Source: Apus apus (Eukaryota; Chordata; Aves; Apodiformes; Apodidae). Taken from it: a stretch of DNA of 64,000 nt. A program made the position numbers and the translations under genes. The DNA is taken from NCBI RefSeq assembly GCF_020740795.1, contig NC_067285.1, forward strand, positions 113,895,008 to 113,959,007, in the 5' to 3' direction. Numbering within the stretch: position 1 is the first letter of the stretch; each line of letters opens with the position of its first letter. The notes under the pieces were generated by a model. That model did no database searches, had not been told where the DNA came from, and was given only the letters and a program-made list of their open reading frames with translations. Shown here piece after piece: positions 45,562 through 57,125 of this stretch.

Positions 45562-46500
45562 CTTTGCTGGGAAAAAGAAGCCTCTGCCTCCCCATGGAAG
45601 CAAGCTATTTTTAGGTAAAGGCAGAAATGAGGACATAATGCTTGAGCATGTGTGATAAGGACTTAATTTTCTGATGAGTAGCTCTAATTGGTTAGACATA
45701 CTCCTGCTTGGGTTGTTTTTTGTGTTTTGTGGGTTTTTATGGTGCTTCTATGATGTGTTGGTTGTTTTTTTTTTAATAAAGGATTTGCTTGGTGCTCCCT
45801 GTTTTAGAGCCAAAGCCCTAGATGTGTGTTCCCAATGCTCTGGAGTTTTTGCCAGGCATTTACTTGGGGCAAAATAAATCCTATCATTTCTTTTCTATCA
45901 GATGAGTTGAGGAAACCTTTCCAGCAGGGGTCTAAATAAGGGGAGAGGTTGGGGTTGATTGCCACCCAGGGGTGTTAGCTGCTGGAGGGAGATGGCACCA
46001 GTTAAACTCTGGTGGTTTTACTGGGGTCAGCCCTCTGAAAAGTAAGGTGAGGTTGTCTCAGCTAGTGCAGCAGGACTGTGAGCAAGGGTGAAACCAAACA
46101 AGTGGGAACTGGCTTTCTTCACAGCTGAGGTCGAGGGTGGTCATCTCAACAAGGAGAACTCGTGTGTGTGCCTTGTCCTCTTTGCTAAGGAGGACCTAAT
46201 AATGAAAAACAAGCTGCAGATCTGAAATCCATCAGGGGAAGGAGGGGGAAATAAGGGGAATAAACCCAAACCTGAAAAATAAACATCATTTTTATGCCTT
46301 GAACAGCTCAGCATGTACACAATGTGCTGAGGATGTTTTATTCTGTTGGCCAAACATGCCATTTCTGTTCCCCAGGTATTAACAGCATCCTTAGGGATGT
46401 GCTGTTGTCAGAGCCTGACCTTGCAGGTGTTGCAAATGTTGGAACCCAACACATGCTAAGCTCAGAAATGTTTTATAAGGACATTAGTGCTAACAATGGT

Positions 46501-46641
46501 AGAATCATAGAATGGTTTGAGTTGGAAGGGACCTTCAAGGTCATCCAGTCCCACCTCCTGCATGGGCAGGGACACCTCCCACCAGCCTAGGTTGCTCCAA
46601 GCCCCATCCAACCTGCCCTTCAACACTGCCAGGGATGGGGC
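46501..46641 (-). mobile_element. CR1 3' fragment, type A
   Basis: Reverse-oriented. An intact AGAATCATAGAATGGTTTGA start is followed by about 120 bp of body, then an abrupt end at GGGATGGGGC. Confidence 0.88.
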
Positions 46642-48343
46642 TAAACTTGCAGTTGAGGTGAACCACAGCTGTGGGTGCAGTTACCCAGCTCTGGTGTCCT
46701 GCTGCTCAACGGCTTGAGTTTTCTTAATTCTGTTAAGATTTACCTTCAATCTCTTCCAAGTTAATTTAAAGTTTGTGTAAGTCTGACTTCTAGCTCAAAA
46801 AGAAGCCCCAAGCCTACATGCCTTTTGCTCTGCCTTAATTAAGTTCTTTTTAAAATCACACTGTAATTAAGTTGGCAAAGTTTGTGTATCTCCTGCACTT
46901 CCCGGGGCTGCCCAGCATATGCTCTCTAGGAATACCTGCCCTCTTGATGGTTATAAACCTATCATTTTTTTATGGTCACTTCTCTGTCTCTCAGCACCCT
47001 TCCCCACATTTCTGGAGGAGTTTCTTTCCAGTTCTCACCCTGGAGTCAGCTGGATCTTGCAGGGCCCTCAGCACAGCCACTGCAATGAGCTGGAGCTGTC
47101 CTGTGCTTGCCCTGAACTGCTCTGCCATGGAAGGGAATTAATATTCCTAGCTCTCTGCAGAACTTCATCTTGCTTGCAGGCTGGTGAGAAATGATCCCAA
47201 AATAGCCACCATTAATCACAGGAAATTGGTGTTATTTAGATCTTTTTTTTTTTCCTTCTGAGAACTGTTTACTACAGCAGATGTCACAGGAAAAAGGCCA
47301 TGATTGGATATTTGGGAGCTGAAGGTCAAGCTTCTGGGCCTCTTGCAAGCTCCATCCTTTGCATGAGTATGATGGTGAGAGATGGGAATTATCCTGGTAA
47401 AAAGGAACCATCCTGAATTCTCATGCAAATCTGGTTTGGTTGGCTGCCTTGTGCCTGGCTGCTCCTGTGCCCCGGGGCTTGATCCTCCTCCTGTGGCATG
47501 TCCTGACAACTGGGGGTTTGCTGGATGGATGCATCGATGGTGTGTCCAATTCAGACCTTGGAGGGAGGTGGAAATATTGTGCTTTCCCCTTACTAGATGG
47601 TAATGGGCATGGAATGATGGAGAAAAGATGGAGGAGGAAGGGTCAGAAGGAGGTATGGGAAATGAAAGGAGTTCACGTGTGATGTGCAGCAAAAAGAGAC
47701 ACTCTGGGGGAGTGAATAACACTTAGCACTGAAATGGCATTTAAAAGGCAAATAAAGCTAATTTCCCTCTTCTTAGCATTTATAATAGTGAATTAATGAA
47801 CAAAATGTGTTTGCCAGGGCCTGGGACAAGGCAGTGGCTGGTGGGAGAAGGGCTGAGCACTGCCTTGGCTGGCTGAGTTGCAGGAATAACAGGGTGCTCC
47901 ATCCTGACAGCCTGCAGAAAGTGGTGCCCTAAGTGTAAGGACTTCCAACATGAGCTGCAGGCAGGTGTTTCCTACAGGGCCTTGCCCTGCTTGTCCTGCA
48001 CCCCAGGACTTGTTTTAGCCCCATTTTGCTGAGATGATTCTCTCAAGTACAAGAGCACCAGCTGCTTGGGGTATCCTAAAGCCCTTCAGCAAAAAAAAAA
48101 AAGCTTTAAAAAATAGCAATCACAACCCAGGGGAAGTAAACACACTTTGGCAATGGCAGAGCTTCAAGCACTTAGAAGAAAAGTATAAACACTAGAAACT
48201 GCAATCTTGTGCTTCACCTGAAGGCAGGCTCTGGATTTCCTGGGACATCTCTTTGCTGTAGAAACCCCAGCAGGATGTGGCAGCATCTGGGCTGATCTAG
48301 ATCAGTACCAAATTTTAAACAGTTGTTTTTGGTTTTGTTTTTG

Positions 48344-48374
48344 TTTTTTTTTTTTAAAAAAAAAAAAAAAAAAG
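48344..48374. repeat. T12-A19 homopolymer junction
   Basis: Twelve T directly followed by nineteen A, giving a self-complementary tract. An upstream T/G-rich stretch adds to it. Confidence 0.9.
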
Positions 48375-49113
48375 GAGAAAGGGATAAGGAAAGTGTCTTT
48401 GTAACGTGTTTCTGAACATATTTCTTTAAATCAGCTTCTTTACAGGGGCTTCTCCGTTCCTCTTAGCAGGGCCAAAAAGGTCCTGCAAGAAAACTGAGAA
48501 GGTCAGGTCATTGTCTGCCCAATCACTTGGCTTTACCTGCTGCTTTGGAGTGTGGCAGAGACAACCAGTCATGTGCAATGGATTCATTTGCTCCTGGCCA
48601 AAAAAAATGTGGAAGTTGAATGTATTTTAAGCAGAAACAATGTTGTGATGGCTTTACTTCTTTATTTCTCATCCCTGTTATTCACAGTTAGACACAATAA
48701 TCCCATCACAAAAGGTGCCTCCCTGCTCAGTGGAGCCCAAGTGTAAAATGTCAGCTGGAAAATGAAAATAAAAGTGTTCAGGGGGGGTTCTGGGTTGGGT
48801 CCTGGTAACCCCATGGTGGTGACCAATCCTTCAGAGTGTGACTGCCAAAGAAGCCCTTCTTGAAGGCTCCTTGCCTGTGGTCACTCTGCAAAACAGACTG
48901 TTGTATTTAGGCTGTTGATTTGCTCCTTATTCTGTAGAAACTTTGTATTTGCCTGGAAGTGTTTGAGTCAGGATTGGAGACCAGAATCCTGATCTGGTCT
49001 TTGGTTCACTTTTGTGGTCATGGTCATGAAGGCATCTTGAGTTGCAGCTGATGTGCAACAGTTGGATCTGACTTAATTTGCCCCTAAATTTCCAAATTAT
49101 TAGGATTTGGGAT

Positions 49114-49173
49114 GGTTTTTTTTGTTTGTTTGTTTTGTTGTTGTTGGTTTTTGTTTTGTTTTGTGGGTTTTTT
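49114..49173. repeat. T/G-rich low-complexity tract
   Basis: Irregular GTTT and GTT units. On the - strand it gives the K/N/T-rich spurious frame. Confidence 0.85.
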
Positions 49174-49730
49174 TGCATGCAACCATGAAAACAAAGAACA
49201 ATCTTTAAACTAATTTAACAAAATAACCTGATGGCTCCTAGTCAGGGGCCTGATGGAAAGGCAACCAGTAAGGTCCAGCAGTCAAGCATCTTTCCACATG
49301 CATCTGAAATGGCAAAAAAACCCAAAGTCCCATGCCTGGATGGCAGTAAAAACAATGGATTTTTTTTGCACAGTCATGGTAATTCCACTGCTGCTTGGGA
49401 GGGCTGAGCAGGTGGTCTTTGGGTGCAGCCTCAAGAAGACAACTTTGCCCTTGGTTTGAATTTTGGTTCCATTTTAGCTGGTTCTCAGAGGGCTTCTGTT
49501 GTGGCTAAATGAGGCTCTTGTTCATCAGAGTTTAAAAAAAACCAAACAAACCAACCTTGTTCAAACTCATGCTCATCTGCTCTTTTGTGTTGGTTTTTTT
49601 TCATGAAACCAGGCATGGTGGATTGATTTTTGAGATGTTTTAGGTGTAGAACTGGGGACTTTCACCCATCTTGCTCTGCCCTTCATCTCACTTTGATGCT
49701 CCTCTCCCCTCTCCAAGGCTGAGCTTCGTT

Positions 49731-49800
49731 CAGAATCACAGAATCATTTTTGGTTGGAAAAGACCTTGAAGATCATCAAGTCCAAACGTTATTTGTGTCT
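49731..49800 (-). mobile_element. CR1 tail, type F
   Basis: CAGAATCACAGAATCATTTT, then TTGGTTGGAAAAGACCTTGA and AGATCATCAAGTCCAA. Only the 3' end remains. Confidence 0.75.
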
Positions 49801-50284
49801 TTTCCCCCTGTTTTTTTGGCTGCCCAGCTTGTGTGTGCATGAGGGGGGAGAAGCAGGATGGGGAAAGTGCTCTTTTACCAATTAGAATTGTTTGTTTCCA
49901 GCTGGTTGATTAACAAAGCTGGAAAATGTTGGCCTGGGAGTTGCCTTGTTTGAAGCAACTTGGACTGGAGGCACCAGGGCAGGAGGTCTGTTAGTGGCTT
50001 GGCTTCTGCTGTGCTGTCTCGTGGTGGTGACAAGGGACATTGAGCTGACCCGTGAGCATCCCAGGCTGACCCAGATGCATTCAAGGATAACTCCCTGCCA
50101 CGGGACTGTGGCTCATCCTGCTTCTTGGGATCTGGGAAAGAGAGCAGGTAGAGTCTGCCTTCAATTGCCATGGTGGAGACTTGAGCCTCAGGGTGACAAC
50201 AACCCTTCTGCTGGAAAGGTTGGGTGGTGGTGGAGCAGCAGAATCCCCTTTGTGGGAGATCGAGGAGCCAGGAGTGGTTTTTGC

Positions 50285-50634
50285 TTCCAAGAGGCTCATT
50301 GCTCTCTACAACTACTTGAAAGGAGGTTGTAGGGAGGTGGGAATTGGCTTCTTCTCTCAAGTGAATAATGACAGGATGAGAGGAAATGGCCTGAAGTTGC
50401 ACCAGGGGAGGTTTAGACTGGATATTAGAAAGAATTTATTTACCCAAAGAATTGTTGGACAGTGGAACAGGCTGCCCAGGGAGGTGGTGGAGTCACCATC
50501 CCTGGGAGTGTTTAGAAGAAATGTAGATGTGGTGCTGAGGGACATGATTTAAGCACTGAACGGGTAGGTTAGGTTATGGTTGGACTGGATGTTCTTCAAA
50601 GTCTTTTCCAACCAGGATGATTCTGTGATTCTGT
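50285..50634 (+). mobile_element. CR1 LINE fragment, tail type B
   Basis: The fullest type B copy. Its frame reads FKVxARLDI-like ([19 protein letters not shown]), the C-terminal part of CR1 ORF2, and the end is GGATGATTCTGTGATTCTG. It closely resembles the copy at 9975. Confidence 0.88.
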
Positions 50635-51729
50635 AATTGATAGTAAGAGCAACAAGAAAAATCATGTTTATGGAACTGCATTTTGGAGAGCTCATGGTAA
50701 TTCAAGTGGAAACCACAGCTGATCAGTTGGGCCTTGTTGCCTGCCTTGGGTGAGGGAGGATGGGCTTGAACTTTGGGTCTCCCTGCCTGGTCTCTCTGCA
50801 TCCCTGGTGGTCAGAGATGTTCCTGAGAACTTGCTACTACCTTGTGTTTCACCTAGAGAAGAAGTACCTGAGCCTTCCCCTTGTCCTTGCTTTGAAATAG
50901 CAGTAGCAAGGAGGTAATTTATTTATTTTTGTAAAAGTGGGGATGAAGGGAGCAAGTCCTGTCTGCTGGCAGATGAGCAGTTGGCCCTTGGTGACCTTGC
51001 ACCATGAAGTGCTTTGTGCTGTCTGAGGAAAGGACACTGGCCATCATCTCCTAGCAGGTCCATAGCACAGTGCCTGCTGCTTCTCCGTGTCAGTTTTCCT
51101 GGTTCCCAGCCTAGCCTGTATATTCAGATTATTTTTTTTTCCCAGAAGAAGGCTGGGAGGATAAACCAACTTCCCTTCTTGCAGAAAACCTTCAGAAAGC
51201 CCCAAGACTTTTTTTTTTCATACACTTGTTTTCAAGTTTCACGAGGCTGGAAAAGCTCTTCTTGCCTTCCTGGGTGGCAGCACCTCTGGTAGGATTTGTG
51301 TGTCTCTGTACCAAGAGGTGCAGTTGTTGGATCTCAGCATTTGAAGGACTGGTCAGCAGCTCTGCATGGTAAAAATAATGATTTTTTTGGTTTTATTTGA
51401 TGGCTCTGGACCTTACTGTGCAGTTCTGTGGGAGACTGAGTCAGGGCTTGTCCTGACCCTGCTCGTGTTGGTCCTGCCCTTGCCCTGGGGCTTGTCTGCC
51501 CACAGAACAAACAGGTTCAGGCAACACCAGCACCTGGAAACGAATCCCTCATGGAAGGCTGAGACTTTTGGCATCCTTGGCTCCCTCATCAGAGGGTTGC
51601 AGCATCGGGTGTGGGAACAGGATTGGGGCAGGATGGGTTTGAGCTGCTGAGGTGTGTCCAGAGCAGAGTATTATTGAGGTTGCAGGAGGCAAGGATCAGG
51701 GCAGGAGACCAGTGATGTACCTGAGGCAA

Positions 51730-51931
51730 ACAGCTTCTGAAGCTAAAGATGAGGAAAAACTTACTGTGCAGGTGACAGAGCCCTGGGACAGGCTACCCAG
51801 AGAGGTTGTGGAGTCTCCTTCTCTGGAGACTTTCAAAACACATCTGAACATGTTCCTGTGTGATCACTGTAGATGATCCTGCTCTAGCAGATGATCTTCA
51901 GAGGTCCCTTCCAAAAGTGACTATTCTGTGC
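51730..51931 (+). mobile_element. CR1 LINE fragment, tail type C
   Basis: GATGAGGAAAAACTTACTGT, CCCAGAGAGGTTGTGGAGTC and GATGATCTTCAGAGGTCCCT; the tail is degenerate. Confidence 0.82.
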
Positions 51932-52088
51932 CTGTGAGTGTAAGGACCAGCTTCCTGAGGATCTCTGCACCTTTGCAAATTTAAATATTCTAAAATAACA
52001 TTTATATCCTGCACATTCAAACCTGTGGTCTCTTTCTTTCCTGTGCCTTGTACTGTCAGTTGCACCTTTGTAAAGTGGGTGTAAAACC

Positions 52089-52980
52089 ACAGAATCCCAG
52101 ACTGGTTTGGGTTGGAAGGGACATTCAAGATCATTTAGTTCCAACTCCCTGCATGGGCAGGGACACCTCCCACCAGCCCGGGTTGCTCCAAGCCCCATCC
52201 AACCTGCCCTTCAACACTGCCAGGGATGGGGCAGCCACAGCTTCCCTGGGCAACCTGGGCCAGGGTCTCACCACCCTCAGAGTGAAGGATTTCCTCCTCA
52301 TGTTCAACCTAAATCTCCCCTCTTCCAGTTTTAATCCATTCCCCCTCATCCCATCCCTCCCTGCCCTTGTCCCAAGCCCCTCCCCAGCTTTCCTGGAGCC
52401 CCTTCAGGCACTGGAAGGTGCTCTAAGGTCTCCCTGGAGCCTTCTCTTCTCCAGGCTGAACACCCCAACTCTCCCAGCCTGTCTCCAGAGCAGAGCTGCT
52501 CCAGCCCTCTGAGCATCTCCGTGGTCTCCTCTGGACTGTCTCCAGGAGCTCCACGTTTTGCTTATGTTGAGGGCTCCAGCACTGGATCCAGCCCTGCAGA
52601 GAGGTCTCAGCAGAGCAAAGGGGACAGTCCCCTCCCTGGCCCTGCTGACCACACTCCTTTTGATGCAGCCCAGGACACGGTTGGTTTCTGGGCTCCAGTG
52701 CACGATGCTGACTCGTGTTGAGCTTCTCATCCACCATCATACCCAGATCCTTCTCCTCTGGACTGCTTTTGATCCATTCTCCCCCCAGCCTGTATTTGTA
52801 CTCGGGATTGCCCTGACCCAGGTGCAGGACCTTACACTTGGCCTGGTTGAACTTCATGCAGTTTGCACGAGCCCACTTCTCCAGCTTGTCAAGATCCCTC
52901 TGGATGATGTCCCTTCCCTCCAGCATGTCAACCACACCACAAAGCTTGGTGTCCCCAGCAAACCTGCTGAAGCTGCACTG
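52089..52980 (-). mobile_element. Longest CR1 LINE copy, with broken ORF2 (reverse transcriptase C-terminus)
   Basis: Reverse-oriented, about 890 bp, type A. The ORF2 part reads GRDIIQRDLDKLEKWARANC, then MKFNQAKCKVLHLGQGNPEY, typical of the C-terminal end of CR1 reverse transcriptase. The frame then shifts: NRVLGCIKRSVVSRARE appears in another frame, so the copy is dead and 5'-truncated. The tail end (CACAGAATCCCAGACTGG) is at 52,089. Confidence 0.92.
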
Positions 52981-53064
52981 ATACTCTGTTTAATTCTGTT
53001 GAATACTGTGGGGTTTTTTCTCAGCATGAAATGCCTTTTACAACCACTTTGAATTTAAACACCT

Positions 53065-53081
53065 CCCCCCCCCCCCCCCCC
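53065..53081. repeat. C17 homopolymer
   Basis: Seventeen C in a row, about 85 bp beyond the 5' end of the longest CR1 copy. Confidence 0.95.
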
Positions 53082-53330
53082 TCCTGTTCTAGTTCTAACT
53101 GTGTCCTGCTCTGAATTCTGCTGCTTGGGGTGGGCAGTGGGAGAGGGACATGGTAGGTGGGAGCACTTGGGATGACGTGACAGGGACTGAGTGAGTCACC
53201 CATTAGTCATGTCACTCCTGCACCACTGGCAGGAGGGATGTGGAGGACAGTGGCATCTGCAGAGATCTTCATCTAAAAAGAAAAGTGCGGCAGCAAAATG
53301 TCAAGCTCGCAGAAGCTAGATAGTACCAGG

Positions 53331-53357
53331 ATTAGCGTTAATTAAATCAACGCTAAT
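53331..53357. repeat. Perfect 9-bp inverted repeat in a TAATTA-rich segment
   Basis: ATTAGCGTT and AACGCTAAT flank a 9-base AATTAAATC centre. The segment contains several TTAATT/TAATTA words like homeodomain sites. It is not CR1. Confidence 0.7.
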
Positions 53358-53908
53358 TAAAAACCACCAGGCTTTTTTTCCCCTCCTTCCCCCCCCCCTC
53401 CGAAGTAATGTGAAGCTACTTGGTTGTGGGGTTTTTTTTTTCTTTTTTTAGTGCAGAACATGGGAAAATAACAGCAGAGAGTTTTGTACGCAGCTGAGAA
53501 CGGGGTGTTGCCAGGGGAGGTGGTGGACATTCCTGGGAGCTGCCATGGGAGAAGGAATTGTGCCTGAGCAAGGAGGCAGTGTTAGTGCTGTTTCTCTGTG
53601 CTCCATGGTCTCAGCAGAGGAGAACCAGCATGTTTCCTAAAGTGATGCCAGGCTGTGATTAAATGCCATCCTGCTGCTGGATCCATAGCCCAGGCCTTTA
53701 TTTAAGCAGGTTTCTGTTACAAATGGAGAAAGAGCTTTTCCTGCACAGGGCTGGAGAGGACCCAGGGCAAAGGGGTCCCAATATCCCAGAGTGTCTGGAG
53801 ATCTGTGACCTAGGTCCTTTCTGCATCCACAATGGGCTGCAAATTCTGCTGAGGAGAAGCCATGGGAGAGAGAGCAGCACCAGACCAGGCTGCCCCATGT
53901 TTGTCCTT

Positions 53909-54098
53909 CACAGAATCACAGAATGGTGGGGGTTGGAAGGGACCTCTGGAGATCATCTAGTTCAATCCCCATGCCAGAGCAGGATCCCCTAGAGCAGATC
54001 CCAGAGGAACATGTCCGGGTGGGTTTGGAATGTCTCCAGGGATGGAGACTCCACAACCTCCCTGGGCAGCCTGTTCCAGGGCTCTGGTGCCCTCAGAA
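53909..54098 (-). mobile_element. CR1 3' fragment, type C
   Basis: Reverse-oriented. CACAGAATCACAGAATGGTG, GAGCAGGATCCCCTAGAGCA and CAGGGATGGAGACTCCACAA match the copy at 13194 closely. Confidence 0.87.
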
Positions 54099-54581
54099 CA
54101 CTCAGGTGAGAGTCCAGGCTGCACTGAGGCAGCTCTGATGCTCAGCCTACATCTGCATCCTGATGAAAGAATGCAGGGTGGTGTTGGAGTGATGAGGTAC
54201 CTGTATCCTGAGTGCTCCCAGTGTATCAATATTGCATGGTCCTGTGCTTTGGGCTTGCCTAAAGTCAATTTTTCATTTGTATTTAGTTTCTAAACACTGA
54301 CTCAAAACTGCTCTCTGTTCCTTTGGAGCTGCCCATGACCTTTCCAGCCTTTCTCACAGACACCCTGCTCTTTCTTTCAGACTTTGTTCCCAGTTCTCTC
54401 GATCCCTTTCTGGTCCTTCAGACACTTTGGCTGCTCCCAGCAAAAGCATCTTCACCAGCTTTTGCTCAGTGTTATCCCTCCACCAGCACATCTAGATGGG
54501 ATTTTTCCAAACGTGCAGCTAAGACTAAGCCCAAGCCATAAAGTTATGGTTTCTTTGACATTCGTTAAGGTTCACAGTCCT

Positions 54582-54683
54582 CATAGAATCCCAGACTGGT
54601 TTAGGTTGGAAGGGACTTAAGGATCATCTAGATCCAGCCCCCTGCATGGGCAGAGACACCTCCCACTAGACCAGGTTGCTCAG
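54582..54683 (-). mobile_element. CR1 3' fragment, type A
   Basis: Reverse-oriented tail and about 80 bp of body (TAGAATCCCAGACTGGTTTA, CATGGGCAGAGACACCTCCC). It ends where a second CR1 fragment of opposite orientation begins. Confidence 0.85.
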
Positions 54684-54719
54684 TCCACCTTCTGCTTTGG
54701 GTTTGTGCAGGGCCAAGCA

Positions 54720-54846
54720 CAATGTTGGACACTTTCAAGGTGCAGCTGTATAGGGTGGTGGACCTTCTTGTCTAGGCCATGGATTTGCCATGAAAGGTTG
54801 GACCAGTTGAGGCCCTTCCAGCCTGGTATTCTGTAGTTCTATGACA
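54720..54846 (+). mobile_element. CR1-like 3' fragment, type D
   Basis: TGTTGGACACTTTCAAGGTG, AAGGTTGGACCAGTTGAGGC, and a TATTCTGTAGTTCTATGACA end. It is of the same type as the copy at 32762. Confidence 0.75.
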
Positions 54847-55586
54847 ATGAATCCCAGCCCTAGGTAGGGCCTGGACTGCAGTAAACATAAGACACAGAAC
54901 TGGGTTTGTTCTTAGTCTTGTCTTTTCCCTTTCTTATTCTTCCCCTCAAGGAGTAAAACACTTCTTTCATTGTCCAGACTTTCAACTCTTTTTAGACCAT
55001 TTGAAAAGATCATTTCACATACCTTTCTCCCCCCCCACCCCCAGCAGAATATGGGTGCAGGAGTTCCTTCACACTAATCTGTCCCCAAAATCTGGGAGCC
55101 TGTGGTGCTGCTGGTCCCTGGGGATGGTGGGGACAAGGCCAAGCAGCACAGGGAGGGTATTGCAGGCACTGCAGGGTGGCAATTCCTACGACAACATCAC
55201 TCGATGTGGGAGGTCTGGAGTTGCACGTTGGGTTTTTGTGGCCTGATGCACCTCCCAGGAGTCCCCTAGGGAGGGTTAAGGAGGCAATATGTCTTTTTTT
55301 TGGGGGGAGGGAAGTCCAGGATGTTTTAGCAGCCTGATGTTATGTTAGCAGCCCTTTATTAAAGCGTCGGTATCAGCATCCTGCCAATAGCAGTGCTGCT
55401 GTTTGCAGTGTCCCAGCTCCTCATTGTCCCCTGTCACAAATTACCAGGGAACAGCTTCTATGTTATTTCTTTTTAATTGCTACTTTAGCTCTGCAGAGGA
55501 AAGAAGAGCTTTCTCTGCAGCAGGTGAAACACAATTTCTAACTGAACCCATTTTTTGTTTGTTTTTTTTTCTTTTCTGTCTTCCAG

Positions 55587-55655
55587 ACTTCGTTTTATGG
55601 CAGATTCAGGCACTTCTTGGACATCATAGATCCACGCACCCTCTTTGTGACTGAG
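55587..55655 (+). CDS. SFXN5: SFXN5 coding exon 2
   Basis: A 69-base exon encoding 23 residues, [20 protein letters not shown] and then VTE, essentially identical to vertebrate SFXN5. The H-F-L-D-x-x-x-P-R-T-L-F signature is shared by sideroflexins. The acceptor follows a long T/C tract (TTTTCTGTCTTCCAG) and the donor is GTAATG; both ends are phase 0. The intron before it is 13.2 kb. Confidence 0.96.
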
Positions 55656-56713
55656 GTAATGTCCACACACCTTTTTTCCTTCAAGTGCTGTTTATTAGGA
55701 GGGTTGGGATGAAAAACAATCTCTTCTGTGAGCAGCAGAGGTAATGAAGCTGGGTTGCCAGTGGATTTCTGTCTCACAGCTGATCGATTGCCCAGCTGAG
55801 CTCTGTTAAAGCTGCAGCAGAAACTTGCTCTTTAGTAGACATCAGTGAATCCACACCTATCAGCCTCTCACCTCCCTCTGGTAGCTGGTGAGACCCTGAG
55901 CTGGTTTCAGCCAAACTTGCCAGTGCTGCTGCCTTCTCAGAAGGAAAATTGCTGCCAGGAAAAAAACTAACGAAACCAAGTGCAGGTGAGTAGATCAGGG
56001 AGCAAATACTGATGGAAATGAGCTGGGTGGGCTCGCAGTGCAGGTTGTCATTTCTTCAAGATGAGGTTTTCTGAGCAAGGAGTTGTACTTTTTCCTTCAT
56101 TATTACCCTGTTTGCAGCAGGCTTTTGGGTTTCTGGCCTGTTTCTGTCTCATTTAGGCTTGTCCAGTGTTACTGCCTTTCCCTGCTTTCATAAAATAGTA
56201 AGGTAATAGTTTTTTCTTTAGAAGAAATATTTCTACTGGTGATGTTAAATTCTGCCTCTTGGCCAGAAAACAGGGGTTTGCTTTCAGTGGAGGGCACCTG
56301 TCTTTCCCTTTTTCCTTTTTTCTCTTCTGAGTGTTTTCTTTTTGAGGTGGGGTGGCTTAAGGTGAAAATATATCTACAAACAGTTCTGAAACCACAGGGA
56401 GCTGAACTGCTCCCTGGAGCTAGTGGTGAATTGAGCCCAGGTCCTCACTCACTGTGGTGGCTGGGGAAGAGGACCCCAAAAGACCTGATGAAACATTGAA
56501 TAATCTCTTCCTTCTAAATCCACCAGCTTTTTTCAAAATCACCAGGCCAAGGTGTATCATGTCATTCATTGTGAGCACCTCTTGGGTGAGAGCCCAACAG
56601 AACCACAGACAGTAAATTGGCTGGTTTTCACCATTATGTTGGAGATGATACTTCCCCTTGTGAAGTACAGGGTCAGGTCAAGGCTGAGATCAGTTTTCAG
56701 AAGCCACTGGCCT

Positions 56714-57125
56714 CTTGGGTTGGAAGGGATGTTAAAGACCATCTAGCTGCAACCCCCCTGGGTCCAAGCCCCATCCAACCTGCCCTTGAACTCTTCCAGG
56801 GGTGGGGCAGCCACAGCTTCTCTGGGCAACCTGGGCCAGGGTTTCACCACCCTCACAGTGAAGAATTTCCTCCTAATGTTTAACCTAAATCTCTCCCCTT
56901 CCAGCTGGAAACCCTTCCACCTCATCCCGTCCCTCCCTGCCCTTGCCCCAAGTCCCTCTCCAGCTTTCCTGGAGCCCCTTCAGGCACTGGAAGGTGCTCT
57001 AAGGTCTCCCTGGAGCCTTCTCTTCTCCAGGCTGAACACCCCAACTCTCCCAGCCTGTCTCCAGCCTGTCTCCAGCATTTCTGTGGCCTCTTCTTGACTC
57101 TCTCCAGGAGCTCCATGTTTTGCAT
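56714..57125 (-). mobile_element. CR1 LINE fragment, type A
   Basis: Reverse-oriented. The terminal tail is lost and about 50 bp are deleted where the CATGGGCAGGGACACC segment should be. TGTCTCCAGCC is duplicated at 57,055-57,075. Confidence 0.87.

Larger units (their letters stand above)
42392..55586 (+). other. SFXN5 intron 1
   Basis: A 13.2-kb intron. CR1 fragments lie at 42875-43288, 46501-46641, 49731-49800, 50285-50634, 51730-51931, 52089-52980, 53909-54098, 54582-54683 and 54720-54846. Simple repeats include a GT run at 45,546, a T12A19 run at 48,344, a T/G-rich tract at 49,114 and a C17 run at 53,065. Non-CR1 candidates for regulatory sequence are 44,150-44,345 and 53,270-53,375. No other gene was recognised, including in 46,650-49,730, which is AT-rich and otherwise featureless. 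Confidence 0.85.
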
